A stretch of 7,896 bases of DNA from an uncultured Candidatus Soleaferrea sp. (GCA_934527325.1 CAKTAG010000042.1:1-7896), one strand, 5' to 3'. Shown: positions 1 through 6,935, counted from the stretch's first letter. Notes: a model not told the origin generated them from the sequence alone. A program made the numbers and translations.

Positions 1-48
1 CAAAATTTTGTATTAATCTATTCTTCTTCTAATTTTAAAAACAAGTTA

Positions 49-77
49 ATTATACATTAAAAACTTTATGATGTCTA
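49..77 (-). promoter_or_regulatory. Putative sigma-A-type promoter reading out of the left edge
   Basis: On the minus strand a TAGACA hexamer (72-77) lies 17 nt upstream of a perfect TATAAT (49-54), a close match to the vegetative -35/-10 consensus with ideal spacing. It begins 13 nt after the rsmE stop codon and would drive a gene that starts beyond position 1. No terminator hairpin is visible between rsmE and this promoter, so operon transcripts may also read through. In such AT-rich DNA chance TATAAT matches are common; the recognisable -35 at the right distance is what lifts this one. Confidence 0.5.
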
Positions 78-90
78 TATATTTTACAAA

Positions 91-813
91 TTAATTTTCA
101 AACAAAAACATTAAAACAGATAACGCATACATTGGAGCTGTTTCACACCTTAGAATTCTTTTACCCATAGAAGCTATTGCCACCTTTAAAGATTGTGCAA
201 TTTGGATTTCTGAATTTGAAAAACCACCTTCTGGGCCAACTATTATTGAAATACGTTTAGGCTTAATATCGGGAATTACAGACTTTAAACTTAAATTACT
301 TTTTTCGTAAAATAATATAGAAAAATCGCTTTGCTGCATTTTATTTAGCGCTTCTATATACGAAACAAACGGCTTTACAACTGGCAACTGTGAACGGTTA
401 GATTGCTTAGCAGCTTCTAAAGCTATTCTATTATACCTTTCTATTTTTTTATTTATATTTTTTTCTTCAATACGTACTATACACCTTTCCATGCAAACAG
501 GTATAATTTCGCTCACACCTAATTCAACAGCTTTTTGAACAATAAAATCAAATTTATCCCCTTTAGGTACCCCTTGGTATAAACTAATTTTTACACTAGG
601 TTCTGTTACAGATTTTATTTTTTTTTCTATTTTTAATGTCACCTTTGCCGCGTCTATTGCTTTAATTTTACATTCATAATCATAACCTTTTAAATCACAA
701 ACTGTTAAAGGCTCACCTATATTCATTCTTAAAACTTTAGATATATGCTTCGCATCATTTCCTACTATTTCTATAACATCGTTTAATATAACATTAGAAA
801 AAAATCTAGGCAT
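91..813 (-). CDS. rsmE: 16S rRNA (uracil-1498-N3)-methyltransferase RsmE
   Basis: RsmE is a SPOUT-class SAM-dependent methyltransferase that methylates N3 of U1498 in helix 44 of 16S rRNA in the assembled 30S subunit. The 240-residue product has the usual family length. It starts MPRFF, then shows the N-terminal PUA-like part (HISKVLRM, about 23-30), GVPKGDK (81-87), KAVELGV (94-100), EAAKQSNR (133-140), and the SAM-binding knot motifs GPEGGFS (193-199) and GKRILRCETA (217-226). I chose the ATG at 811-813 because MPRFF is the canonical family N-terminus and AAGAAGGG lies upstream, although about 12 nt away. A TTG at 855 would add 14 residues and overlap hprK by 17 nt. The chosen start leaves 25 nt after the hprK stop, so the gene is probably co-transcribed. 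No sign of damage. Confidence 0.95.
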   Translation of the reverse strand: MPRFFSNVILNDVIEIVGNDAKHISKVLRMNIGEPLTVCDLKGYDYECKIKAIDAAKVTLKIEKKIKSVTEPSVKISLYQGVPKGDKFDFIVQKAVELGVSEIIPVCMERCIVRIEEKNINKKIERYNRIALEAAKQSNRSQLPVVKPFVSYIEALNKMQQSDFSILFYEKSNLSLKSVIPDIKPKRISIIVGPEGGFSNSEIQIAQSLKVAIASMGKRILRCETAPMYALSVLMFLFEN

Positions 814-838
814 AATTTTGCTTATTCCCTTCTTTGCT

Positions 839-1834
839 TTAAAATATCTTTCCAATATCTAATTCTAAATCTACAACGTTATCTTCAAAATCCTCTGTAT
901 AACCTAATTTTTTTAACAATTGCTCTGGTGCACTATAACCCATTTTATTTTGCCTATGGTTCATAGCTGCCGCCTCTATTATAACAGCTATTGTTCTTCC
1001 AGACCTAATTGGCAACACTATTGTAGGAATGTTAACATTTAAAATTCTAGTGTAATTCTTTTTGTTCCCTATTCTATCGTAATTTTTATTTTCATCCCAT
1101 TTTTCTAACCTAATTAATAAATCTATACTTTTTTTTACCTTAACAGAACCTAACCCAAATATCTGCCTTGCATTAATTATTCCAATACCTCTTATTTCTA
1201 AAAAATGCCTAATATTTTCTGGCGATGTGCCTATAAGAGTATTATGTGAAATTTTTGCAATTTTTACAACATCATCTGCAACTAACCTGTGCCCTCTTTT
1301 CATCAACTCAACTGCTGTTTCGCTCTTCCCTATGCCACTTTCCCCTAATATAATTATTCCTTCACCATAAACTTCCATTAAACCACCTGGAATAGTTATA
1401 GTTGGGGCCATTTCCACATTCAATAACGAAAACAACTCTGCCATAAAATCACTGGTATCTACTTCAATTTTTAGCAACGGAACTTTATATTCTTTAGCAA
1501 TTTGTATAATATCATTATCTAAATTTAATTTTTTAGTTACCATAACAACAGATGGTTTATGCGAAAAAAATAATTTCAACGCTTTTTTTCTTTCTTCCAT
1601 ACTAAGCGTTAATAAATACCTATATTCAGAGCTACCAATTATTTGTATTCTATCTGGATCAAAGTCATTATAAAAACCTACTAAATTTAAGCCCGGCCTA
1701 TTTATTTTTTTGCTTTTTATAAAAATTTCTTTTGAATCTTGCGGCATATAAATAATTTGTAAATTTAACCCAGAAATAATACTATGCAACGATATTTTTT
1801 CTTTTCTATAATTTCCTTCACTATTTATATTCAC
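839..1834 (-). CDS. hprK: HPr kinase/phosphorylase HprK, with Pro replacing the catalytic His
   Basis: HprK phosphorylates HPr at Ser46 and reverses this by phosphorolysis, coupling glycolytic state to carbon catabolite control in Gram-positive bacteria. The product is 331 residues, slightly longer than the usual 310 or so. An N-terminal HPrK domain (about 11-135) precedes the kinase core: P-loop GESGIGKS (164-171), VADD with D187/D188, the signature LEIRGIGIIN (212-221), YDRIG with R254, and PIRSGR (275-280), which corresponds to the phosphorylase loop PVRPGR. Against B. subtilis HprK, as I remember it, these align without gaps at a constant offset of 11. The residue aligned with catalytic His138 is Pro149 (context TITIPGGLMEVYG, family AIHGVLVDIYG). 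The start is GTG at 1832-1834 behind AAGAGGTAGGG. Family assignment is secure; activity on HPr is uncertain. It lies 62 nt after fmt, whereas hprK often sits beside lgt in other Bacillota. Confidence 0.93.
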   Translation of the reverse strand: MNINSEGNYRKEKISLHSIISGLNLQIIYMPQDSKEIFIKSKKINRPGLNLVGFYNDFDPDRIQIIGSSEYRYLLTLSMEERKKALKLFFSHKPSVVMVTKKLNLDNDIIQIAKEYKVPLLKIEVDTSDFMAELFSLLNVEMAPTITIPGGLMEVYGEGIIILGESGIGKSETAVELMKRGHRLVADDVVKIAKISHNTLIGTSPENIRHFLEIRGIGIINARQIFGLGSVKVKKSIDLLIRLEKWDENKNYDRIGNKKNYTRILNVNIPTIVLPIRSGRTIAVIIEAAAMNHRQNKMGYSAPEQLLKKLGYTEDFEDNVVDLELDIGKIF

Positions 1835-1896
1835 TGCACCCTACCTCTTACTATTTTAATAATAAATATAAAAAAACTTATTGTTTTATTTAACCA

Positions 1897-2832
1897 TTAA
1901 CAACAGCAAGTAATTATTTCTCCCACTTTTACTTTATGGCCTCTTAAAAAATCTTTAGCTAACATTTTTTTGCCACCTTCTAGTTGAACCTCTAGTAAAG
2001 CAATAGAACCTTTTAAGCAAGCAACCACAAATTCTTCATTATCGATTATTGTACCCGGTATTCCCTTAATAAAATCTTTTTCTATAACTTTAGATTTGTA
2101 TATTTTTAACATTTTGCCATTTAAGTTAACTTTAGCTACCGGCCAAGGGTTTATTCCTCTAATAAGGTTATGTACTTCTAGTGCTGGTTTGTTAAAATTT
2201 ATAAATGCTAATGATTTTTTTAAAATAGGTGCTAAAGTTGCCTGGCTATTATTTTGAGGAACCCTTACAACAGTATTGTTACTTAACATACCCAATGTTT
2301 CTAACAAAGTTTTAGAACCTAAAACTGCTAACCTACTCATCAACTCACCAGCTGTTTCATTCGGTTCTATCAACAATTCATTTTTAAGAATTATGTCACC
2401 AGTATCTATACCTTCATCCATAAACATGGTTGTAACGCCTGCATATTTCTCACCATTTATAATGCTCCATTGAATTGGCCCCGCACCTCTATATTTAGGC
2501 AACAACGATGCATGAACATTAATACAACCATACTTTGGAATATCTAATATCTCTTTTGGTAATATCACCCCATAAGCTATAACTACTATAACATCTGGGT
2601 CAAAACTCTTTATTAACTCAACAGACTCACTACATTTTAAATTTTGTGGTTGAAAAACAGGTAATTCATATTGTAAAGCCAATTGTTTTACAGGTGGTGC
2701 TTCTAGCTTATAACCTCTTCCTTTTGGCTTATCTTTAGGTGTAAATACCGCTTTAATATTATAACCGCATTTTAAAAGTTCTTTTAAGCTTACCGCTGCA
2801 AAATCTGGAGTACCCATAAAAATTATTTTCAA
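1897..2832 (-). CDS. fmt: Methionyl-tRNA formyltransferase
   Basis: Fmt transfers a formyl group from 10-formyltetrahydrofolate to Met-tRNAfMet for translation initiation. The product is 311 residues, typical length. The N-terminal Rossmann domain starts MKIIFMGTPDFA. The catalytic region has N105 and H107 in INVHASLLPKYRG (104-116) and D143 in DEGIDTGD (139-146), matching the E. coli Asn-His-Asp triad. From about residue 206 the C-terminal tRNA-binding domain follows, including GINPWPVAKV (226-235). The start is the TTG at 2830-2832: it preserves the family N-terminus, with a weak AGG upstream. The ATG at 2817 would cut into the first beta strand. The protein ends in three consecutive cysteines, which is unusual for the family. 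It sits 92 nt after def, the enzyme that later removes the formyl group. Confidence 0.97.
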   Translation of the reverse strand: MKIIFMGTPDFAAVSLKELLKCGYNIKAVFTPKDKPKGRGYKLEAPPVKQLALQYELPVFQPQNLKCSESVELIKSFDPDVIVVIAYGVILPKEILDIPKYGCINVHASLLPKYRGAGPIQWSIINGEKYAGVTTMFMDEGIDTGDIILKNELLIEPNETAGELMSRLAVLGSKTLLETLGMLSNNTVVRVPQNNSQATLAPILKKSLAFINFNKPALEVHNLIRGINPWPVAKVNLNGKMLKIYKSKVIEKDFIKGIPGTIIDNEEFVVACLKGSIALLEVQLEGGKKMLAKDFLRGHKVKVGEIITCCC

Positions 2833-2924
2833 AATTAACCTATACCACCATTCTAATTAAAATAGTTATAACCGTTAGCTACCCTATCTGCTTTACTAAA
2901 ATTTAACATCTGATTTTTTATTTC

Positions 2925-3407
2925 TTATTTTTCTTCTTTAGCCTCATGTTTGTGTTCATAATGCATAATTTTTGTTGCAAAATCTTTAAATAACTTCCCA
3001 TGCAAATGGTCTACTTCGTGGCAAATAACTCTAGCTAACAACCCTTCCTCAGTTATTTTAATTTTATTGTTATTTCTATCGTAAGCAACTACTGTAACTT
3101 TATATGGCCTTTTAACTGTGCCAATAATACCTGGGCAAGATAAGCACCCTTCTTGGTCTTCTTGAAATTCAGATTGTTCTACTATTTCCGGGTTCACCAT
3201 TTCCATTGGGCCATCACCAATATCCATAACAACAACTTGTTTTAAAATTCCAACCTGCGGAGCTGCCAACCCAACTCCTCCATATTTATTCATAGTCTCT
3301 ATCATATCATCTATCAATTGAGCCAATCTATCATCAAAATTTTCAACTTTTTTTGAATTTTGCCTCAATATCAAATCTCCATCATATCTTAACTTTCTAA
3401 GCGCCAT
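2925..3407 (-). CDS. def: Peptide deformylase
   Basis: This metalloenzyme removes the formyl group from the N-terminal methionine of nascent proteins at the ribosome exit. All three family motifs are intact in the 160-residue product: motif I GVGLAAPQ (44-51), motif II EGCLS (86-90) with metal ligand C88, and motif III HEVDH (130-134) with metal ligands H130 and H134 and catalytic E131. The C-terminal tail after motif III is short, and the last dozen residues are His- and Lys/Glu-rich (HYEHKHEAKEEK). The ATG start is preceded by a good AGAGGTAGG ribosome binding site inside the 23-nt gap after priA. The gene is therefore probably expressed from the same transcript as priA and fmt. Confidence 0.97.
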   Translation of the reverse strand: MALRKLRYDGDLILRQNSKKVENFDDRLAQLIDDMIETMNKYGGVGLAAPQVGILKQVVVMDIGDGPMEMVNPEIVEQSEFQEDQEGCLSCPGIIGTVKRPYKVTVVAYDRNNNKIKITEEGLLARVICHEVDHLHGKLFKDFATKIMHYEHKHEAKEEK

Positions 3408-3430
3408 TCTTTATTACCTACCTCTAATTT

Positions 3431-5947
3431 TTAAATTTTATCTACAAAAATATTAACGTTACCTTTAAATTTTAAAGCTTTACTTAAAATAACTTCTATA
3501 AGTTCCCTGTACCTTTTATTACATTTATGCTTTAATATTATTTTATACCTAAATTTGCCATTTACTTTTAATACCATTTCAGGCAATGGGCCAAACATAG
3601 TTAAAGGTACATCTTTAAAATCCACTGCAATTAACTCTGTAATAATTTTAAAAATTTTATTGCCTACTTCTAAAACTGTATTTTCGTTTAACCCTACTAT
3701 TCCAATAATAGACATATTACAAAATGGAGGGTATATCAATCTTTTTCTAGACAATATTTCCCTGTTAAAAAATTCATCATATTTCTGGTTAGCAATTAGT
3801 TCAAAAATTTCATTATCTGCCGCATTTGTTTGAACAATGGCCTTACCATTTATTTTGCCCCTTCCACTGCGCCCAATTACCTGAGTTATAATATCGTACG
3901 TTCGTTCTATTCCTTTATAATCACTACTATAAATCGATTGATCTCCATCGATTACCCCTACTAAAGTCACATTCGGGAAGTTTAACCCTTTAGCTACCAT
4001 CTGTGTTCCAATCAAAATTTGATATTTGCCTTCTAAAAAATCTTTAAAATATTTATCGTAAGCAAACCTCGTCACAGTTGTATCGGAATCTAACCTTAAA
4101 ATTTTAGCCCTAGGGAATACTACCTCTAACTGTGCTTCTATTTTTTGCGTACCAACACCACCATACTGAATATATGAACTTCCACAATTTGTACATTTTT
4201 TAACTGCATCTTTTACATAACCACAGTAATGGCACATCAACTTATTATTTGCTTTATGGTAAGTTAATGCTATGCTGCAGTTTGGGCAAGTTTCTACCTT
4301 ACCACATTCACTACATTTTACTATTGTATTGTAACCTCTGCGGTTTATAAATATAATAGATTGCTGATTTTTTAACAAATTATCTTCTAGTGCCATAATA
4401 AGCTTTTCACTAAAAAAAGAATGGTTACCATTTAAATGTTCCTTTTTCATATCTACAATAGATACTTCTGGTAAACCCACATTGTTATACCTTTTATTTA
4501 GTTCTAAAATGCTAAAATTATTTTTTTTCATATAGTAGTAAGTTTCTACTGATGGCGTAGCAGAAGCCATTAAAAATAATGCATTGTTGTAAACCGCTCT
4601 TAACTTTGCCACATCTTTTGTGTTGTACCTTGGCGCACTTTCAGATTTATAGCTAGCTTCTTGTTCTTCATCCATAATAATAACACCAATATTCTTAAGC
4701 GGAGCAAAAACAGCAGACCTTGTACCCAAAACTATTTTAATTTCACCATTATTTATTCTTTTCCATTCATCTAACCTATTAGAAAGGGTAAGCCCGCTAT
4801 GTAAAACGGCAATGTCGCTTCCAAAATGTTGCTGTAATGTATTAACCATTTGTGGCGTTAATGAAATTTCTGGAACAAGTAACAATGCTTGCTTATTTTT
4901 AGAAATAACATATTTAATTAAACTTATAAAAATTAAAGTTTTTCCACTACCTGTAATTCCCCTTAACAAAGAGATATTAGGTTTATTTTGAGTAACTAAA
5001 TATATTAATTTTTGTAAAATATTTTTTTGTTCCAAATTAAGGTCAAACTCCTTATATAAAACATCACTAGATGTTTTATACGGAGTTCTAAAAGTTTCTT
5101 GTTCAAAATATGTTATAACATCTTTTTTTTCTAAATTATCTAATACCGCCTTTGTAACACCGCAAAGGTATACAACTTCTTTAACTGCCGCAACCTCTGC
5201 TTTTAACAGAAAATCTACTACCTTTTTTTGTTTCAATGTTAACTTATAATCTATATCAACATCACTTAAATTGCTTAAAAAACCCGCTGCCAATTTAACC
5301 ATCACAGATTTTTGATCGTTTATTTTCCGCTTAAAAATATTTCGTTCAACTATTAAGCCTTCTGAAATTAATTGTTTTAAACATGTTACCTGTTTTTTAT
5401 TTAAACTTTCTTCCAAGGTAAAGCAGGCCATTTTTGAACAATTATTAGCAACTGATTTAAAACCATCTATTAACAATTTTCCACAATCATCTAAAGTATT
5501 ATAAACTTCATCTGTTAATTTTTTAGTTATTTTATACTTTGTAAAAAGTGTAACACTCAGCCCAGATGGCACCATCACTTTAAAAGCATCAAAATATCTG
5601 CAAAAAGTATGTTCTTTTAACCAATATATAATTTTTACCATTTCTTTTGTAATTATATTTTGCTTATCAATCACTTGTAAAATTGGTTTAATAGCTAACC
5701 CTTTTTGTGTAAAATAACATTTACCCTTTTCACCACAGCAGCTATCTATAGCAAGAACTAAACCTACCTTTTTTTTATTACCCTTTCCAAACGGTACTAC
5801 AACCCTTTGGCCAACAAAAATATTATTTTCAAACTCTTTAGGTAAAATGTAACTGTATAACTTATCCATAGAATAAGTTATACCTTCTATAACCACTTTA
5901 GCTATTTTTTTTGTAGTAATAGATTCTTCAACTTTTAAAATTTCCAT
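3431..5947 (-). CDS. priA: Primosomal replication-restart helicase PriA
   Basis: PriA is the 3'-5' superfamily 2 DNA helicase that recognises stalled forks and loads the replication-restart primosome. Counting from the ATG at 5947 (838 residues): an N-terminal 3'-DNA-binding domain (about 12-110), Walker A GITGSGKT (330-337), GTRSAVFAPL (408-417), motif II DEEQ (426-429), motif III SATPS (462-466), eight zinc-binding cysteines as four CxxC pairs (545/548, 554/557, 572/575, 585/588), GTQMVAKGLNFP (647-658) and motif VI QVIGRSGR (689-696). Motif II is DEEQ, and PRYN follows, where E. coli PriA has DEEH and RYH. Start choice is uncertain: ATG 5947 and TTG 5959 (four residues longer) both lack a visible Shine-Dalgarno, and both fall in or next to an inverted repeat. 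Length and domains are otherwise complete. Confidence 0.96.
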   Translation of the reverse strand: MEILKVEESITTKKIAKVVIEGITYSMDKLYSYILPKEFENNIFVGQRVVVPFGKGNKKKVGLVLAIDSCCGEKGKCYFTQKGLAIKPILQVIDKQNIITKEMVKIIYWLKEHTFCRYFDAFKVMVPSGLSVTLFTKYKITKKLTDEVYNTLDDCGKLLIDGFKSVANNCSKMACFTLEESLNKKQVTCLKQLISEGLIVERNIFKRKINDQKSVMVKLAAGFLSNLSDVDIDYKLTLKQKKVVDFLLKAEVAAVKEVVYLCGVTKAVLDNLEKKDVITYFEQETFRTPYKTSSDVLYKEFDLNLEQKNILQKLIYLVTQNKPNISLLRGITGSGKTLIFISLIKYVISKNKQALLLVPEISLTPQMVNTLQQHFGSDIAVLHSGLTLSNRLDEWKRINNGEIKIVLGTRSAVFAPLKNIGVIIMDEEQEASYKSESAPRYNTKDVAKLRAVYNNALFLMASATPSVETYYYMKKNNFSILELNKRYNNVGLPEVSIVDMKKEHLNGNHSFFSEKLIMALEDNLLKNQQSIIFINRRGYNTIVKCSECGKVETCPNCSIALTYHKANNKLMCHYCGYVKDAVKKCTNCGSSYIQYGGVGTQKIEAQLEVVFPRAKILRLDSDTTVTRFAYDKYFKDFLEGKYQILIGTQMVAKGLNFPNVTLVGVIDGDQSIYSSDYKGIERTYDIITQVIGRSGRGKINGKAIVQTNAADNEIFELIANQKYDEFFNREILSRKRLIYPPFCNMSIIGIVGLNENTVLEVGNKIFKIITELIAVDFKDVPLTMFGPLPEMVLKVNGKFRYKIILKHKCNKRYRELIEVILSKALKFKGNVNIFVDKI

Positions 5948-5951
5948 ACTT

Positions 5952-6022
5952 TTAGGCAATTAGCAACAAATTACATAATTTAAAAAATTTATTAGTTTAT
6001 AATTAATTGTTGTTTTGCCTAA
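5952..6022 (-). promoter_or_regulatory. Imperfect inverted repeat spanning the rpoZ-priA gap and the priA start
   Basis: Reading the minus strand, TTAGGCAA AA CAACAA (6022 down to 6007) can pair with TTGTTG CTAA TTGCCTAA (5969 down to 5952). This gives an 8-bp and a 6-bp stem separated by a small asymmetric internal loop. About 37 nt of very AT-rich sequence forms the apical part. The 5' arm starts 17 nt after the rpoZ stop. The 3' arm covers the TTG candidate start of priA and ends 4 nt before its ATG candidate. No U-run follows, so it is not an intrinsic terminator. A role in translation control or mRNA processing is inference only. Confidence 0.4.
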
Positions 6023-6039
6023 CGCTCCCATTATTATTT

Positions 6040-6258
6040 TTATTTAATATCTGCTTCTAACTTTGAACCTTCTATGAATGTATATTCACCTTTAGCAAAC
6101 TGGTTAACTGCTATATCTACTGGTTTTTCTTCTAATAATTCACCTTTTTCAATATATTCATCTACAATTTCTCTTGCCCTTTTTGCAATAGCTATAACAA
6201 AAGAATAATAACACTGATCCTTATCTAGAATATCATACATAGCTGGCCTTAACATCAT
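6040..6258 (-). CDS. rpoZ: RNA polymerase omega subunit
   Basis: Omega is the small subunit that helps fold and latch beta' during RNA polymerase assembly. The 72-residue product begins MMLRPAMYDIL, matching the family pattern MLKPS-x-x-x-LL. It has the hallmark AKRARE (25-30) and the C-terminal EEKPVDIAVNQFAKGEY (43-59). Either of two tandem ATGs (6256-6258 or 6253-6255) could start it; GGGGG (6269-6273) lies about 10 nt upstream. A longer frame from ATG 6285 would add MVGIGGFFV in front, but it has no ribosome binding site and goes beyond the usual family N-terminus, so I rejected it. It is the first gene of the likely operon, 66 nt or so downstream of the predicted transcription start. gmk, its frequent upstream partner, is not here. 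Confidence 0.92.
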   Translation of the reverse strand: MMLRPAMYDILDKDQCYYSFVIAIAKRAREIVDEYIEKGELLEEKPVDIAVNQFAKGEYTFIEGSKLEADIK

Positions 6259-6330
6259 AACAAAAAAACCCCCTATACCTACCATATAAAAAATTTATAT
6301 AACAACTTAATTAACTATACTCACTTTTAT

Positions 6331-6360
6331 ATTATACCACACAAACAATTCACATTTCAA
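6331..6360 (-). promoter_or_regulatory. Sigma-A-type promoter upstream of rpoZ, extended -10
   Basis: Minus strand: TTGAAA (6355-6360), an 18-nt spacer, then TATAAT (6331-6336), with TGG immediately before the -10 forming an extended -10 element. The likely transcription start is near 6324. The leader would be about 65 nt and contains the rpoZ ribosome binding site. It lies between the terminator of the upstream unit and rpoZ, exactly where the operon promoter should be. This is the best promoter in the window. Confidence 0.75.
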
Positions 6361-6515
6361 GAATATAAAAAAATTTCTCCGCAATAAAAAAAGTGTAGCC
6401 AAATTAGTAGCATTAAAATAGATATACCACTAAAAAAGCTATAAAAGTTATTAATAACAACTTAACAACATTGCCTTTTAATAACAGTTTACTAAATTAC
6501 TTAAATACACACCAC
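6361..6515. other. Gene-free AT-rich spacer with small inverted repeats
   Basis: No reading frame with a plausible start and ribosome binding site is visible on either strand. The stretch contains a perfect 12-bp palindrome GTTATTAATAAC (6447-6458). The left half of that palindrome also has a matching inverted copy TTAATAAC at 6478-6485, giving a potential small hairpin. No riboswitch or structured RNA family is recognisable. The sequence lies upstream of the rpoZ promoter and may contain upstream activating A/T tracts, but this is only inference from composition. Confidence 0.4.
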
Positions 6516-6563
6516 AATAAAAAATTCCTCCTATGATATTTTATATTCTATCATAGAAGGAAT
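6516..6563 (-). terminator. Intrinsic terminator (minus-strand biased, possibly bidirectional)
   Basis: Two 15-nt arms (6524-6538 and 6549-6563) flank a 10-nt loop. Read on the minus strand all 15 positions pair, one as a G-U wobble, and a TTTTTT run plus ATT follows (6524 down to 6516). Read on the plus strand the same position (6530/6557) is a C-A mismatch, although CGTTTTTT also follows there. The better pairing shows that it mainly ends transcription coming from the right, from the LRR/repeat-protein region, and insulates rpoZ from it. Confidence 0.85.
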
Positions 6564-6591
6564 CGTTTTTTATAGACTTTTTTCACACTCT

Positions 6592-6663
6592 CTAATCTTC
6601 ATCTTTGTTGTGACATAACCTAACATGTTCTTCGTCAATCGTAGTTTGATCTGTAATTTTACT
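6592..6663 (-). other. Short acidic open frame between the LRR remnant and the terminator
   Basis: A 23-residue open stretch (SKITDQTTIDEEHVRLCHNK, then DED and TAG) lies between the end of the LRR remnant and the terminator. It has no start codon or ribosome binding site of its own. Its DED ending resembles the C-terminus of the repeat protein upstream (LDDED-stop), and the underlying bases TCTAATCTTCATC / TTTAATCTTCATC are nearly the same. It may be another gene fragment or a chance opening. The rest of the surrounding untranslated stretch shows nothing recognisable. Confidence 0.2.
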
Positions 6664-6680
6664 TTATTTAATAATCACTA

Positions 6681-6912
6681 TCAGTAAGTGTATACTATTA
6701 CTCTTTTTAAAGCTTCATTGCCTTCGCCAATTTCCATTGCAGCAAACTCTTCTGGTGTTCCCAAATATTCTATTTCTTTTAAGCAACTTTCTTCAAATGC
6801 ATATCTACCTACTTCTTTTATATTAGCAGGCATTGTTATTCTTTTCACTTTTTTATTTTATAGATATGACCATTTTCTAATCTCTTTATCTTTAACTCAA
6901 TAACCACCATTT
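6681..6912 (-). pseudogene. Frameshifted remnant of a BspA-type leucine-rich-repeat (LRR_5) protein, C-terminal module
   Basis: The minus strand encodes, in one frame ending at TGA 6681-6683, VKRITMPANIKEVGRYAF, then EESCLKEIEYLGTPEEF, then AAMEIGEGNEALKRVIVYTY. This is the classic last module of LRR_5/BspA-like surface proteins (IxxPxxIxxIGxxAF, then Y-x-GTxEEW-x-x-IxIGEGNEAL-x-x-x-x-I-x-Y). Upstream in another frame, ending at TGA 6845-6847, is RLENGHIYKIKK, the type of linker that normally precedes such a repeat. Adding one A to the A6 run (6849-6854) would join the two frames into a continuous protein. The visible frame from ATG 6912 would give only about 76 residues after that repair and has no good ribosome binding site. 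It is therefore best read as a decayed 3' end rather than an intact gene. An assembly indel is an alternative. Such proteins are usually surface-exposed or secreted. Confidence 0.6.
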
Positions 6913-6935
6913 TCACAAACTACTTTTACTTTTCT

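Noticed and set aside
1835..1896. Terminator between fmt and hprK suggested by the T7 run
   Set aside because: Only a weak AAAC/GTTT pairing precedes the run, with no GC-containing stem.
2833..2924. 18-codon frame (MLNFSKADRVANGYNYFN) in the def-fmt gap
   Set aside because: It has no ribosome binding site and no recognisable similarity. A frame this short is expected by chance.
2276..3833. Plus-strand open frames inside fmt (2276-2473) and priA (3555-3833)
   Set aside because: They lie wholly within strongly conserved genes on the other strand.
6259..6285. Longer rpoZ start giving an MVGIGGFFV extension
   Set aside because: No ribosome binding site precedes it, while GGGGG sits correctly before the MMLRP start that matches the family.
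6299..6465. ATAACAACTTAA present at 6299-6310 and 6454-6465 as a possible operator pair
   Set aside because: A 12-bp match built of A, T and few C is not surprising in this composition, and the copies are not symmetric around the promoter.
6688..6903. Plus-strand open frame of 71 codons
   Set aside because: It is antisense to the LRR_5 remnant, whose minus-strand translation matches a known protein module. The plus-strand product resembles nothing and has no ribosome binding site.
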